From the NCBI GenBank assembly GCA_937997605.1, contig CALLFD010000270.1, forward strand, positions 1-15,617: 15,617 nt of DNA, read 5' to 3'. The position numbers and the translations under genes were made by a program. The first letter of the stretch is position 1; each line of letters begins with the position of its first letter. Source of the stretch: an uncultured Collinsella sp. (GTDB lineage: Bacteria > Actinomycetota > Coriobacteriia > Coriobacteriales > Coriobacteriaceae). Positions 1-6,600 of the stretch are shown piece by piece. The notes under the pieces are model-generated. The model saw only the letters and a list, made by a program, of their open reading frames with translations. It did not search any database and was not told where the DNA came from.

Positions 1-290
1 GCCTCGGCGACCTTCTCCTCGATCTCGTCGACGATCGAATCGACCTGGCGGTTGTTGGTACCGGTGGCAAGCACAAAGTAGTCGCACACGTCGGAAAGCT
101 CGGTCAGGTCGAGCACCTGAACGTCCTCGCCCTTCTTGTCGTAGGCGGCCTGCGCGGCGGCGCGGGCGACATCCTCGGCGGCGACACCGCTCGCGGACTG
201 CGAGGCGGCAGTGCGGTCGGACGTGGCGACAAAGCTCTTGTGCTCCACACGTTCAAGAATCTGCTCGTCGGTCATGGTCTCGTCGGCCAT
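1..290 (-). CDS. rsfS: Ribosomal silencing factor RsfS, N-terminal part (cut by window edge)
   Basis: RsfS (Iojap/DUF143 family) binds ribosomal protein L14 on the free large subunit and blocks subunit joining when nutrients are scarce. Only the first 96 codons are visible. My translation of the minus strand from the ATG at 290 gives the family signature EDVQVLDLTELSDVCDYFVL followed by ATGTNNRQV and an acidic helix. The ATG is preceded by AAGAGG at 302-297, well spaced. The protein has about 35 residues before the usual family start, and this leader is rich in Thr, Ser and Ala. No better internal start is seen, so the leader may be real. It lies 27 bases after yqeK, the usual neighbour of rsfS, and the two are probably co-transcribed. 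The C-terminal half is outside the window. Family call is firm; the extension is less certain. Confidence 0.93.
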   Translation of the reverse strand, partial: MADETMTDEQILERVEHKSFVATSDRTAASQSASGVAAEDVARAAAQAAYDKKGEDVQVLDLTELSDVCDYFVLATGTNNRQVDSIVDEIEEKVAE

Positions 291-317
291 GGAATACCTC
301 TTTCTAGACAGCCCGAG

Positions 318-926
318 CTAGCGCAGCTGGGCGTAATGGTTGTAAATCGAAATAGCCGTGGGATAAAGATAGCGCCCGGACTGGATCACATAGACCAGAC
401 CCTGCGCAAAACAGGAGAAGAACAACTCATCGAGCGTCGACTCCCCCACCATCTTGCGCAGCGCATGCGCATAGTCGCCGTGGCGGTTGGGCTCGATGGC
501 ATCGGCCACAAAGACCACCATATCGAGCGGCGTCATATCGCAGGCACCCACGGTGTGACGGTCGACAGCCTGGAAAACGGCCGGCGACAACTCGGGGAAA
601 AGCTGCGGAAGCTCATAGGCGGCAACAGGGCCATGCAAAAGCGGCGTCGCGGCGGAAGGCGAACCGGCAACCTTGATGCCATAGTGAAGCGCACGGGCCA
701 CGAGCTCGTCATCGGAAAGCACCTTGTCCCAGTCATGGATCAGGCCGGCGGCAGCGGCATCAAAGCGGTCAACGCCGTAGACCTCGGCCAGATGAAGTGC
801 GGTCTCGGCAACACCCAACGAATGCACATAGCGCTTGCGCTTATCCTTCATGCGAACATCGAGCAGCTCTTGAATGCGCTTGAGCAGCGCGCGCTCATCG
901 CCCTCAAACTGATCCTCTACCGACAA
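318..926 (-). CDS. yqeK: YqeK-type HD-domain hydrolase, probable symmetrical Ap4A hydrolase
   Basis: YqeK proteins are HD-superfamily metal enzymes; characterised members split diadenosine tetraphosphate into two ADP. The 202-residue protein has the family motifs in order: KRYVHSLGVAETA (about 31-43, His35), GLIHDWDK with the HD pair at 64-65, LLHGPVAAYEL (His98), AVDRHTVG (His124) and ADAIEPNR (Asp142). These are the expected metal ligands. The start is TTG at 926. In frame just upstream is the TGA that also ends nadD, so no longer start is possible. A GGGGG Shine-Dalgarno lies 6 bases before the TTG. An ATG at 939 is in another frame and closes after a few codons. It sits 12 bases after nadD, the family's classic neighbour, and is cytoplasmic. 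The activity is inferred from the family. Confidence 0.93.
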   Translation of the reverse strand: MSVEDQFEGDERALLKRIQELLDVRMKDKRKRYVHSLGVAETALHLAEVYGVDRFDAAAAGLIHDWDKVLSDDELVARALHYGIKVAGSPSAATPLLHGPVAAYELPQLFPELSPAVFQAVDRHTVGACDMTPLDMVVFVADAIEPNRHGDYAHALRKMVGESTLDELFFSCFAQGLVYVIQSGRYLYPTAISIYNHYAQLR

Positions 927-938
927 CGTAGACCCCCA

Positions 939-1616
939 TCACTCAAAATCTTCTTGGCCCAAATCGGCATATAGCCTGCGTTTGCGAATGTAGCCGAGCA
1001 CGGACTCGCTCGTAAGATAGCGCACGCTCATACCGCGGGCAACACGCTTGCGAATGTTGGTCGAGCTAATCGCCAGCGCCGGAATCTGAATATAGCGCAC
1101 GTCGAACGGCAGCCCCGACTCTTTGATTCGGGCACGCGCCGTATCGATATCAAAGCCCGGTCGCGTCGCCGCAATAAAGGTAGCAAGCTCAGCGATTCGT
1201 TCGGCATCATGCCAGGTCACGATATCGATAATCGCGTCGGCGCCCGTAATAAAGTAGAGCTTTACCTGCGGCGGGTAAAAGTCGCGAAGGGCATGAAGCG
1301 TATCGGCCGTATAGGTTACGCCCGGGCGGTCAATCTCGAACCGGCTCGCCAAAAAGGCCGGGTTCGCGGCGGTGGCAAGGACCGTCATGGCATAACGGTC
1401 CTCGGCAGGCGTCACCGGCTTGTCAAGCTTAAAGGCAGGAGAGCCCGCCGGCATAAAGAGCACAGCGTCCAAGTCGAGCGACTCGCGCGCCTGCTCGGCG
1501 GTCACCAGGTGCCCGTAATGGATGGGATCAAAGGTGCCACCCATAATGCCGAGCCTAAACTCCTGCCCGTCCTCTAGAGGAAGCTCGGGCAGACCGATTC
1601 CACCGCGCAGCGACAT
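939..1616 (-). CDS. nadD: Nicotinate-nucleotide adenylyltransferase
   Basis: NadD transfers AMP from ATP to nicotinate mononucleotide to give deamido-NAD, an essential step of NAD synthesis. The 225-residue protein shows the nucleotidyltransferase signature GGTFDPIHYGHL at 26-37, the substrate-binding ITGAD at 123-127 with Trp135 nearby, and ISSTNIRKRV at 183-192, matching the (H/T)xGH and ISSTxxR motifs of the family. The only possible start before the first motif is the ATG at 1616, as there is no TTG or GTG between them. This gives a leader of about 20 residues before the usual family start. GGAGG lies about 11 bases upstream inside the end of obgE, and the gap to the obgE stop is 3 bases, so translation is probably coupled. 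It is followed by yqeK. Confidence in family is very high. Confidence 0.96.
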   Translation of the reverse strand: MSLRGGIGLPELPLEDGQEFRLGIMGGTFDPIHYGHLVTAEQARESLDLDAVLFMPAGSPAFKLDKPVTPAEDRYAMTVLATAANPAFLASRFEIDRPGVTYTADTLHALRDFYPPQVKLYFITGADAIIDIVTWHDAERIAELATFIAATRPGFDIDTARARIKESGLPFDVRYIQIPALAISSTNIRKRVARGMSVRYLTSESVLGYIRKRRLYADLGQEDFE

Positions 1617-1619
1617 GGC

Positions 1620-3086
1620 CTACTCGACCTCCGAGGTCTCGGCATCGCCCGCGGCATCCGCCGCATCGACAACCTCGACGCCCTCATCTGCAGCATCGGC
1701 CACGTCAATGGCTTCAACGGCAACGTCCTTGCCAGCATCCTCGAGCTCTTCGTACTCCGAGAAGTCCTCAGCGCCCTCAAAGTCAAAGGCGCGCTGGCAA
1801 ATGCGGACCTCGTCGCCCGCACGGCAACCGGCCTTCTCGAGCGCGTCGTCAACACCCATACGCGCAAACTTATGCTGCAGGTAAATGACGGCTTCCTCGT
1901 TTTCCCAGTCGGTCTGGATGACCATGCGCTCGATGGCACGACCGACCACGCGGAAGGCACCGGGCTCTTCCTGGACAATGCGGAAACGCTTCTCACGCTG
2001 CAGGCGGCGGCGTTCCCACTCATCGTCACGCAGGTCGACCGGCCCATCCGAGACAGCCAACTCGGCGCGAAGCTTAGCCACCTGCTCGCCCACGGCAAGC
2101 ATCAGCGTGTTGAGGCCGGCGCCCGTCACAGCAGACACGGCAAAGAACATATGTCCATCGTCGAGCGCTGCGCGCTTGAGGTCGGCAATCTTGTCGGCCG
2201 TGCCCGGCGCGTCGCACTTGTTGGCAACGACGATCTGCGGACGCTCCGAGAGCTCTGCGCCATACTGCTCGAGCTCACGGTTAATGATGTGGTAATCCTC
2301 GACCGGATCGCGATCCTCAAAACCACCCGTCATGTCGACGACGTGCATGATTAGGGCCGTACGCTCAATGTGGCGCAGGAACTGGTGGCCCAGGCCCTTG
2401 CCCTCGCTCGCGCCCTCGATGAGGCCGGGGACATCGGCGACAACATAAGAATATTCGCCGGCACGCACCATGCCGAGGTTCGGCACGAGCGTGGTAAACG
2501 GGTAGTCGGCAATCTTGGGACGGGCGGCACTCATGCGCGCAATGAGCGATGACTTACCCACCGAGGGAAAGCCCACAAGCGCGGCATCGGCCATAAGCTT
2601 CATCTCGAGCTCAATCCAGTGCTCCTCGGCCGGTTCGCCCAGCTGAGCGAACGCGGGCGCGCGGCGCACCGACGTCACAAAGTGCGTGTTGCCCAGGCCG
2701 CCGGCACCGCCGGGCGCCACGACGACGCGCTCGCCATCGTGTACCAGGTCGGCAATATCGAACATCGGGGTCTGCGTCTCGGGGTCGAGCTCGCGCACCA
2801 CGGTACCCATAGGGACCTTGAGAATCAGGTCCTCGCCGCTCTTACCGTTACGACGGGCACCCTGCCCGTGCGTGCCGCGCTCGGCGCGGAAGTGATGCTT
2901 AAAGCGGTAATCGATCAGCGAAGACAGCTGAGCATCGGCCTGGATGACGACATTGCCGCCACGACCGCCGTCGCCGCCATCGGGGCCGCCCTTGGGGACA
3001 AATGCCTCGCGCCTAAACGACATGCATCCGGCTCCGCCGTCGCCGCCGCACACGTTTATGCGGCTGATATCGGTGAACTGTGACAA
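1620..3086 (-). CDS. obgE: Obg-family GTPase ObgE/CgtA
   Basis: Obg is an essential GTPase that acts in large-subunit assembly and in stress (ppGpp) control. The 488-residue protein has the complete bacterial layout. The glycine-rich Obg fold covers about 1-158, with runs such as GGDGGAG. The G domain has P-loop GFPSVGKSS (172-180), DVPG (218-221), NKCD (289-292) and SAVTG (318-322). The OCT domain covers about 355-437, and an unusual acidic tail covers 438-488. The start is TTG at 3086, with a near-perfect AGGAGG at 3100-3095 and 8 bases of spacing; no ATG sits near the conserved N-terminus. The gene follows rpmA across a terminator-like hairpin, so expression probably depends on read-through. 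nadD starts 3 bases after its stop. OCT marks the actinobacterial/Firmicutes style of Obg. Confidence 0.97.
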   Translation of the reverse strand: MSQFTDISRINVCGGDGGAGCMSFRREAFVPKGGPDGGDGGRGGNVVIQADAQLSSLIDYRFKHHFRAERGTHGQGARRNGKSGEDLILKVPMGTVVRELDPETQTPMFDIADLVHDGERVVVAPGGAGGLGNTHFVTSVRRAPAFAQLGEPAEEHWIELEMKLMADAALVGFPSVGKSSLIARMSAARPKIADYPFTTLVPNLGMVRAGEYSYVVADVPGLIEGASEGKGLGHQFLRHIERTALIMHVVDMTGGFEDRDPVEDYHIINRELEQYGAELSERPQIVVANKCDAPGTADKIADLKRAALDDGHMFFAVSAVTGAGLNTLMLAVGEQVAKLRAELAVSDGPVDLRDDEWERRRLQREKRFRIVQEEPGAFRVVGRAIERMVIQTDWENEEAVIYLQHKFARMGVDDALEKAGCRAGDEVRICQRAFDFEGAEDFSEYEELEDAGKDVAVEAIDVADAADEGVEVVDAADAAGDAETSEVE

Positions 3087-3102
3087 CAGAATCGCCTCCT
3101 AC

Positions 3103-3145
3103 AAAAAGAGGGAGACCCTTGAATCCTAAAACTCAAGTGCCTCCC
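3103..3145 (-). terminator. Intrinsic-terminator-like hairpin between rpmA and obgE
   Basis: On the minus strand GGGAG (3145-3141) pairs with CTCCC (3114-3110). The stem continues through a G-U and a C-G pair, one mismatch, and CTTGA paired with TCAAG, closing a 10-base loop. It is followed at once by TCTTTTT (T-run 3107-3103). The hairpin starts 25 bases past the rpmA stop and ends just before the obgE Shine-Dalgarno. I see no convincing promoter between it and obgE, so it more likely works as a partial terminator that lowers obgE-nadD-yqeK-rsfS expression relative to L21/L27. The mismatch and the short T-run suggest moderate strength. A perfect 10-bp palindrome, CACATATGTG, overlaps its base at 3145-3154. 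Confidence 0.6.
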
Positions 3146-3170
3146 ACATATGTGCTCTATGAAGGGTGAA

Positions 3171-3428
3171 TTACGCGTTCGCGAGCGGGCGTACGCTGAC
3201 CCTGTGCTTGATACCCTTGTGGAACTCAACGGTACCGTCGACCAGCGCGAACAGCGTGTCGTCCTTACCACGGCCAACGTTCTCACCCGGGTGGATGTGC
3301 GTGCCGTGCTGACGGACGAGAATCGTGCCCGTGGTTACCGTCTGGCCGGCATAGCGCTTCGTGCCAAGGCGCTGACCGCGGGAGTCACGGCCATTACGGG
3401 AGGAACCGAGTCCTTTTTTGTGTGCCAT
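3171..3428 (-). CDS. rpmA: 50S ribosomal protein L27
   Basis: L27 sits at the base of the central protuberance of the 50S subunit, with its N-terminal tail reaching the peptidyl-transferase centre. The 85-residue protein starts MAHKKGLGSSRNGRDSRGQR and carries the conserved GTxxxPGxNVGxGxDxTLFA-type core, full length for the family. It begins directly with the mature tail. There is no Firmicutes-type N-terminal extension to be removed by the Prp protease, and no prp gene between rplU and rpmA. The start is ATG at 3428 with a modest AGG-type Shine-Dalgarno 8 bases upstream. The gap to rplU is 33 bases. It is probably read from the promoter ahead of rplU and followed by a terminator-like hairpin. 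Confidence 0.98.
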   Translation of the reverse strand: MAHKKGLGSSRNGRDSRGQRLGTKRYAGQTVTTGTILVRQHGTHIHPGENVGRGKDDTLFALVDGTVEFHKGIKHRVSVRPLANA

Positions 3429-3461
3429 TGTGTATACCTACTCTTTCGTTACGAGTGTAAT

Positions 3462-3836
3462 CTACTCGGCGACGGGAGCCTCGGCAACAGCCTCAGCCTC
3501 TGCCTTGACAGCCTTCTTGGCGCGGGAGGTAGCCTGAACCTTCACGATCTTCAGCTTGGTGAGCTGCTGACGGTGACCCTTCAGACGACGATAGCGCTTG
3601 CGCTTGTGGAACTTGAAGACCAGCTGCTTCTCGCCCTTGAACTGCTCAACGATTTGAGCGGTAACCTTGGCCTTGGCCAGCTTGTCGGGATCGGTGACGA
3701 TCTTCTTACCATCGTTGAGGAAGATAACCGGCAGGGTGACCTTGTCGCCCTCATTGCCCTCGATCTTCTCGACGGTGATAACATCGTCGGTGGCGACCTT
3801 GTACTGCTTGCCGCCCGTGTTAACGATTGCGTACAT
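3462..3836 (-). CDS. rplU: 50S ribosomal protein L21
   Basis: L21 binds 23S rRNA in the large subunit. The protein starts MYAIVNTGGKQYKV, the family N-terminus, and carries the conserved basic segment FKFHKRKRYRRLKGHRQQ, with a typical core of about 100 residues. An Ala/Glu-rich tail of about 20 residues follows (AEAEAVAEAPVAE at the end). I chose the ATG at 3836 (124 residues). It has AAGGG at 3850-3846 with 9-base spacing and matches the family start. A longer in-frame ATG at 3857 would add seven residues but has no Shine-Dalgarno and would leave a leader of only about 15 bases from the predicted transcription start. It is the first gene after a strong promoter, and the ends of the 67-base upstream gap hold no other gene. 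rpmA follows. Confidence 0.97.
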   Translation of the reverse strand: MYAIVNTGGKQYKVATDDVITVEKIEGNEGDKVTLPVIFLNDGKKIVTDPDKLAKAKVTAQIVEQFKGEKQLVFKFHKRKRYRRLKGHRQQLTKLKIVKVQATSRAKKAVKAEAEAVAEAPVAE

Positions 3837-3878
3837 GTTTACTTGCCCTTCATGCATCAGTTAGTGCAACAGCCGAAT

Positions 3879-3907
3879 ATAGTAGCAGGCGAAAATAACC
3901 CCGTCAA
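3879..3907 (-). promoter_or_regulatory. Sigma-70-type promoter for rplU-rpmA
   Basis: On the minus strand TTGACG (3907-3902) is followed after exactly 17 bases by TACTAT (3884-3879). These match the -35 and -10 consensus at five and four of six positions, with ideal spacing. Transcription would start near 3872 and leave an untranslated leader of about 36 bases before the rplU ATG at 3836. The TGA stop of the DUF2344 gene (3906-3904) lies inside the -35 box. The position and the low-GC composition of this stretch compared with its surroundings support the call. There is no direct evidence of use. Confidence 0.72.
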
Positions 3908-4716
3908 CGAGTATGTGGAGCAAATCCACAAGTTCGCACAGGTATGGGGCTGACGAGTCGGCCCTCGTCGTCCTCGCATGCTTGATTCTGACGCTCGACA
4001 TCGTAGGAGCAGATGGTCACGAGGTCTTGCATACCGGTGGAAACAATAGGTGCATCAACGCCCGGGGTCAAGCCCTGCAACAAAACATCAGCAGCGGAAA
4101 GCAAAATTTCCGGACGCATGGAGCCCTCGTTGTCGGCATGGGTGTCGAGCATGAGCACCAAATGGTCCGGGCGCTCCCCCGCCGTGAGCTCATAGCCAAC
4201 GAGCGTGTGATCCAAATCCAAGCGCTTGCTCTTTTTTCCGCGCGCGTAGTCGATGCCATGGTCCGCGCGCAGCGTGTCGATCGCACGACGCACCTCGTCG
4301 GCGCTTACGGGCGCCTCGGGATCCAAGTGCAGGTCGATGCGATACGACAGGCGCGTGAGCTGCGCCGTCAACGCCGGCGAGCGCACGTCGATGTACGCCG
4401 CCTCGATGGGCGCCAGATCGGCCGGAGACGCCGCAGACAGGCGCCCAAACGCCTCGTCGAGCGCCACGAACTCGGTCATAAACAGGTCATACCACTCGCA
4501 GGTCGACGACGTACCCACCGGTAGCGCCGAAGAGAAGCCCACGCGCATGTGCGGAGAGAAGCCCTGCGTGACGGCATAGGGAAGTCCCGCACGGCGCACG
4601 ATGCGCTCAATGGTATGGATCACTTCGAGATGGCCCAGGTACTTAAGGCGATCGCGCTTGCCATAGCGAACACGAAGTCTAAAGAGCGAGGGGTTGTCGG
4701 TCAGGCGCTCACTCAT
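3904..4716 (-). CDS. Radical-SAM-linked protein of the TIGR03936/DUF2344 family
   Basis: The 270-residue protein has the DUF2344 N-terminal pattern: RVRYGKRDRLKYLGHLEVI (about 15-33), then RIVRRAGLPYAVTQGFSPHM (38-57) and VGFSSALPVGTSS (59-71). The family is almost always encoded next to, or fused to, the TIGR03960 radical SAM protein, as here. Its biochemical role is not established to my knowledge. The ATG at 4716 overlaps the TGA of the radical SAM gene by four bases (ATGA), so the two are almost certainly translated together and probably act together. The C-terminal third (about 190-270) is less conserved and ends in a Cys- and Arg-containing tail. The stop codon lies within the -35 box of the rplU promoter. 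An RNase G/E gene often follows in other genomes but is not present here. Confidence 0.9.
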   Translation of the reverse strand: MSERLTDNPSLFRLRVRYGKRDRLKYLGHLEVIHTIERIVRRAGLPYAVTQGFSPHMRVGFSSALPVGTSSTCEWYDLFMTEFVALDEAFGRLSAASPADLAPIEAAYIDVRSPALTAQLTRLSYRIDLHLDPEAPVSADEVRRAIDTLRADHGIDYARGKKSKRLDLDHTLVGYELTAGERPDHLVLMLDTHADNEGSMRPEILLSAADVLLQGLTPGVDAPIVSTGMQDLVTICSYDVERQNQACEDDEGRLVSPIPVRTCGFAPHTR

Positions 4717-6590
4717 GCGCGATCACCCATCAATACATTCTTGGCGTGGAGCGTAGGGCAGATCCCGCAGCCGGTGCATGACGTGCGGGTGCAGTCGGGA
4801 GTCGTGACGCCCTCGAGCGAGCGACGGTACTCGCGCTCGAGGAAGCCGCGCGTGCAGCCGGGGCTCACGTGCTCCCACGGCAGGCGCCAGTCCAACTCGT
4901 AGGGCAGGTGCACGAGCTCATTGAGGTCGATGCCGTTTTTGGCAGCAGCTTCCTTCCAGTTATCGAGCGAGAAATGCTCTACCCAGGCGTCAAAGCGAGA
5001 GCCCGAGCGCCAAGCGTCGATGATGACGGGCGTCATGTCACGACCGGCGCGGGACAGCGCAGCCTCGATGAGCGAGGTCTCGGCATCGTGGTAATGAACG
5101 CGGACGGCACGGTTGCGAACGCTCGTGATGAGCAGCTTCTGGCGACGCTTGACGTCGTCGTAGTCGAGCTGCGGGCACCACTGGAACGGCGTGGCAGCCT
5201 TGGGGATAAAGACCGAAACCGAGATCGACACCGAGATCGAGCCGCGACGAGCCTTGGGCACCACGGAACGACCGAGCTCCAGCACGTGATCGGCCAGATT
5301 GGCGATGGCCACGATGTCCTCGTCGCGCTCGCCGGGAAGGCCCATCATAAAGTAGAGCTTCATGCGGTTCCAACCGGCCTCGAAGGCCGCCTTGGCCGCA
5401 CGGTCCAGGTCCTCCTCGGTCACGTTCTTGTTAATGATGTCGCGCATGCGCTGGCTGCCGGCCTCGGGCGCGAACGTCAGTCCGCCCTTCTTTTCGCCGG
5501 CGACCGACTCGGCCATATCCACGCCAAACGAATCCAGGCGCTGCGACGGAATAGACACGCGAATACCCGTATCCTCCAGGCGATGGTTGAGCCTGCCGAG
5601 CACATCGCGAATGCAGGAGTGGTCGGTCGTGGAGAGCGAGGTCAGCGACACCTCGTCATAGCCGGTCTTTTCCAGACCCTGAATCACCGACGAGACGATC
5701 TGGTCGGCCGAGCGCTCACGCACCGGGCGATACGTCATGCCGGCCTGGCAAAAACGACAGCCGCGGGCGCAGCCGCGCAGGATCTCGATAGACAGGCGGT
5801 CGTGGACCAGCTGCGCATAGGGCACACACGACTGCGACAGCGGATTCGTGGCGCCGAAATCCTCGACGACGCGCTTGTAGACCACGGTCGGCGCATCCTT
5901 GCCCTCACGCGGCACGGTGTAGCCATGCGGCGAGCAGGGCTTGTCGTGACAAACCTCATAGAGCGACGGCACGTAGTTGCCGGCAATGGATGCAAGCTGC
6001 TCGACAATCTGCGCGCGCGGGACTCCTTCGTCACGCAGACGGCGATGCAACTGGCAGGTCTCGAGCAGCGATTCCTCGCCCTCGCCGATGAGGATAACAT
6101 CGAAGAAGGCCGCGTACGGCTCGGGGTTGTACACCGAGGGGCCGCCGGCGATGATAATGGGGTCGTCCTCGGTGCGGTCAGCCGCTAACAGCGAAATACC
6201 AGCGAGGTCGAGTGCCTCGAGGAAGTTCGTCACTGCCATCTCGTGCGGCACATGCAGGCCGACGATATCAAACGAAGCGACCGGCGCTGCACCCTCGAGC
6301 GACAGCAGCGGAATACCCGCCTCGCGCATGGCGTCACCCATATCGGGCCACGGCACATAGCCACGCTCGCAGGAGATGCCCTCGGCCTGGTTAAGGATGT
6401 TGTAGAGGATGGCGATACCCTGGTTGGGCAGACCGACCTCGTACACATCCGGGTAGATCAGGCAGCAACGGTAGTCGGCATCGGCCTTGGAAAGCGTGCC
6501 CCACTCGTGATCGATATAGCGACTCGGCTTCTCGACCTTGGCGAGCAACGGCTCAATTAAATGAAAACAATCTTGGTACGGAACGCGCAA
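4713..6590 (-). CDS. TIGR03960-type radical SAM protein, function unknown
   Basis: The 625-residue protein belongs to the B12-binding/radical SAM group by its layout. An N-terminal alpha/beta domain (about 40-200) contains YPDVYEVGLPNQGIAILYN and IAGGPSVYNPEP. The radical SAM core from about 265 has the [4Fe-4S] motif CARGCRFC (Cys274, 278, 281). KLYFMMGLPGE lies at 411-421, followed by a substrate region with FIPKAATPFQW. A C-terminal cysteine cluster (Cys600, 605, 608, 611) could bind a second Fe-S centre. The classic B12 ligand motif DxHxxG is not evident. The start is TTG at 6590 with AGGGG 7 bases upstream, overlapping the TAG of the previous gene. A 12-base tandem duplication at 5218-5241 encodes part of the ISVSISVSV stretch. 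The substrate is unknown. It is coupled to the DUF2344 gene by ATGA overlap. Confidence 0.93.
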   Translation of the reverse strand: MRVPYQDCFHLIEPLLAKVEKPSRYIDHEWGTLSKADADYRCCLIYPDVYEVGLPNQGIAILYNILNQAEGISCERGYVPWPDMGDAMREAGIPLLSLEGAAPVASFDIVGLHVPHEMAVTNFLEALDLAGISLLAADRTEDDPIIIAGGPSVYNPEPYAAFFDVILIGEGEESLLETCQLHRRLRDEGVPRAQIVEQLASIAGNYVPSLYEVCHDKPCSPHGYTVPREGKDAPTVVYKRVVEDFGATNPLSQSCVPYAQLVHDRLSIEILRGCARGCRFCQAGMTYRPVRERSADQIVSSVIQGLEKTGYDEVSLTSLSTTDHSCIRDVLGRLNHRLEDTGIRVSIPSQRLDSFGVDMAESVAGEKKGGLTFAPEAGSQRMRDIINKNVTEEDLDRAAKAAFEAGWNRMKLYFMMGLPGERDEDIVAIANLADHVLELGRSVVPKARRGSISVSISVSVFIPKAATPFQWCPQLDYDDVKRRQKLLITSVRNRAVRVHYHDAETSLIEAALSRAGRDMTPVIIDAWRSGSRFDAWVEHFSLDNWKEAAAKNGIDLNELVHLPYELDWRLPWEHVSPGCTRGFLEREYRRSLEGVTTPDCTRTSCTGCGICPTLHAKNVLMGDRA

Positions 6591-6600
6591 CGGAAAACCC

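Noticed and set aside
937..939. ATG between nadD and yqeK as the yqeK start
   Set aside because: It is out of frame with YqeK and its frame closes after about a dozen codons.
3145..3154. CACATATGTG palindrome as a regulator site
   Set aside because: It is perfect but only 10 bp, and it overlaps the base of the rpmA/obgE hairpin, so there is no ground to claim a separate operator.
3837..3857. Longer L21 start at the ATG at 3857
   Set aside because: No Shine-Dalgarno precedes it and it adds seven residues not seen in the family; the ATG at 3836 fits both tests.
4869..6188. Plus-strand open frame of 439 codons opposite the radical SAM gene
   Set aside because: The minus strand has the radical SAM cysteine motif and family-wide conservation. 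The plus-strand product is low-complexity and has no motif.
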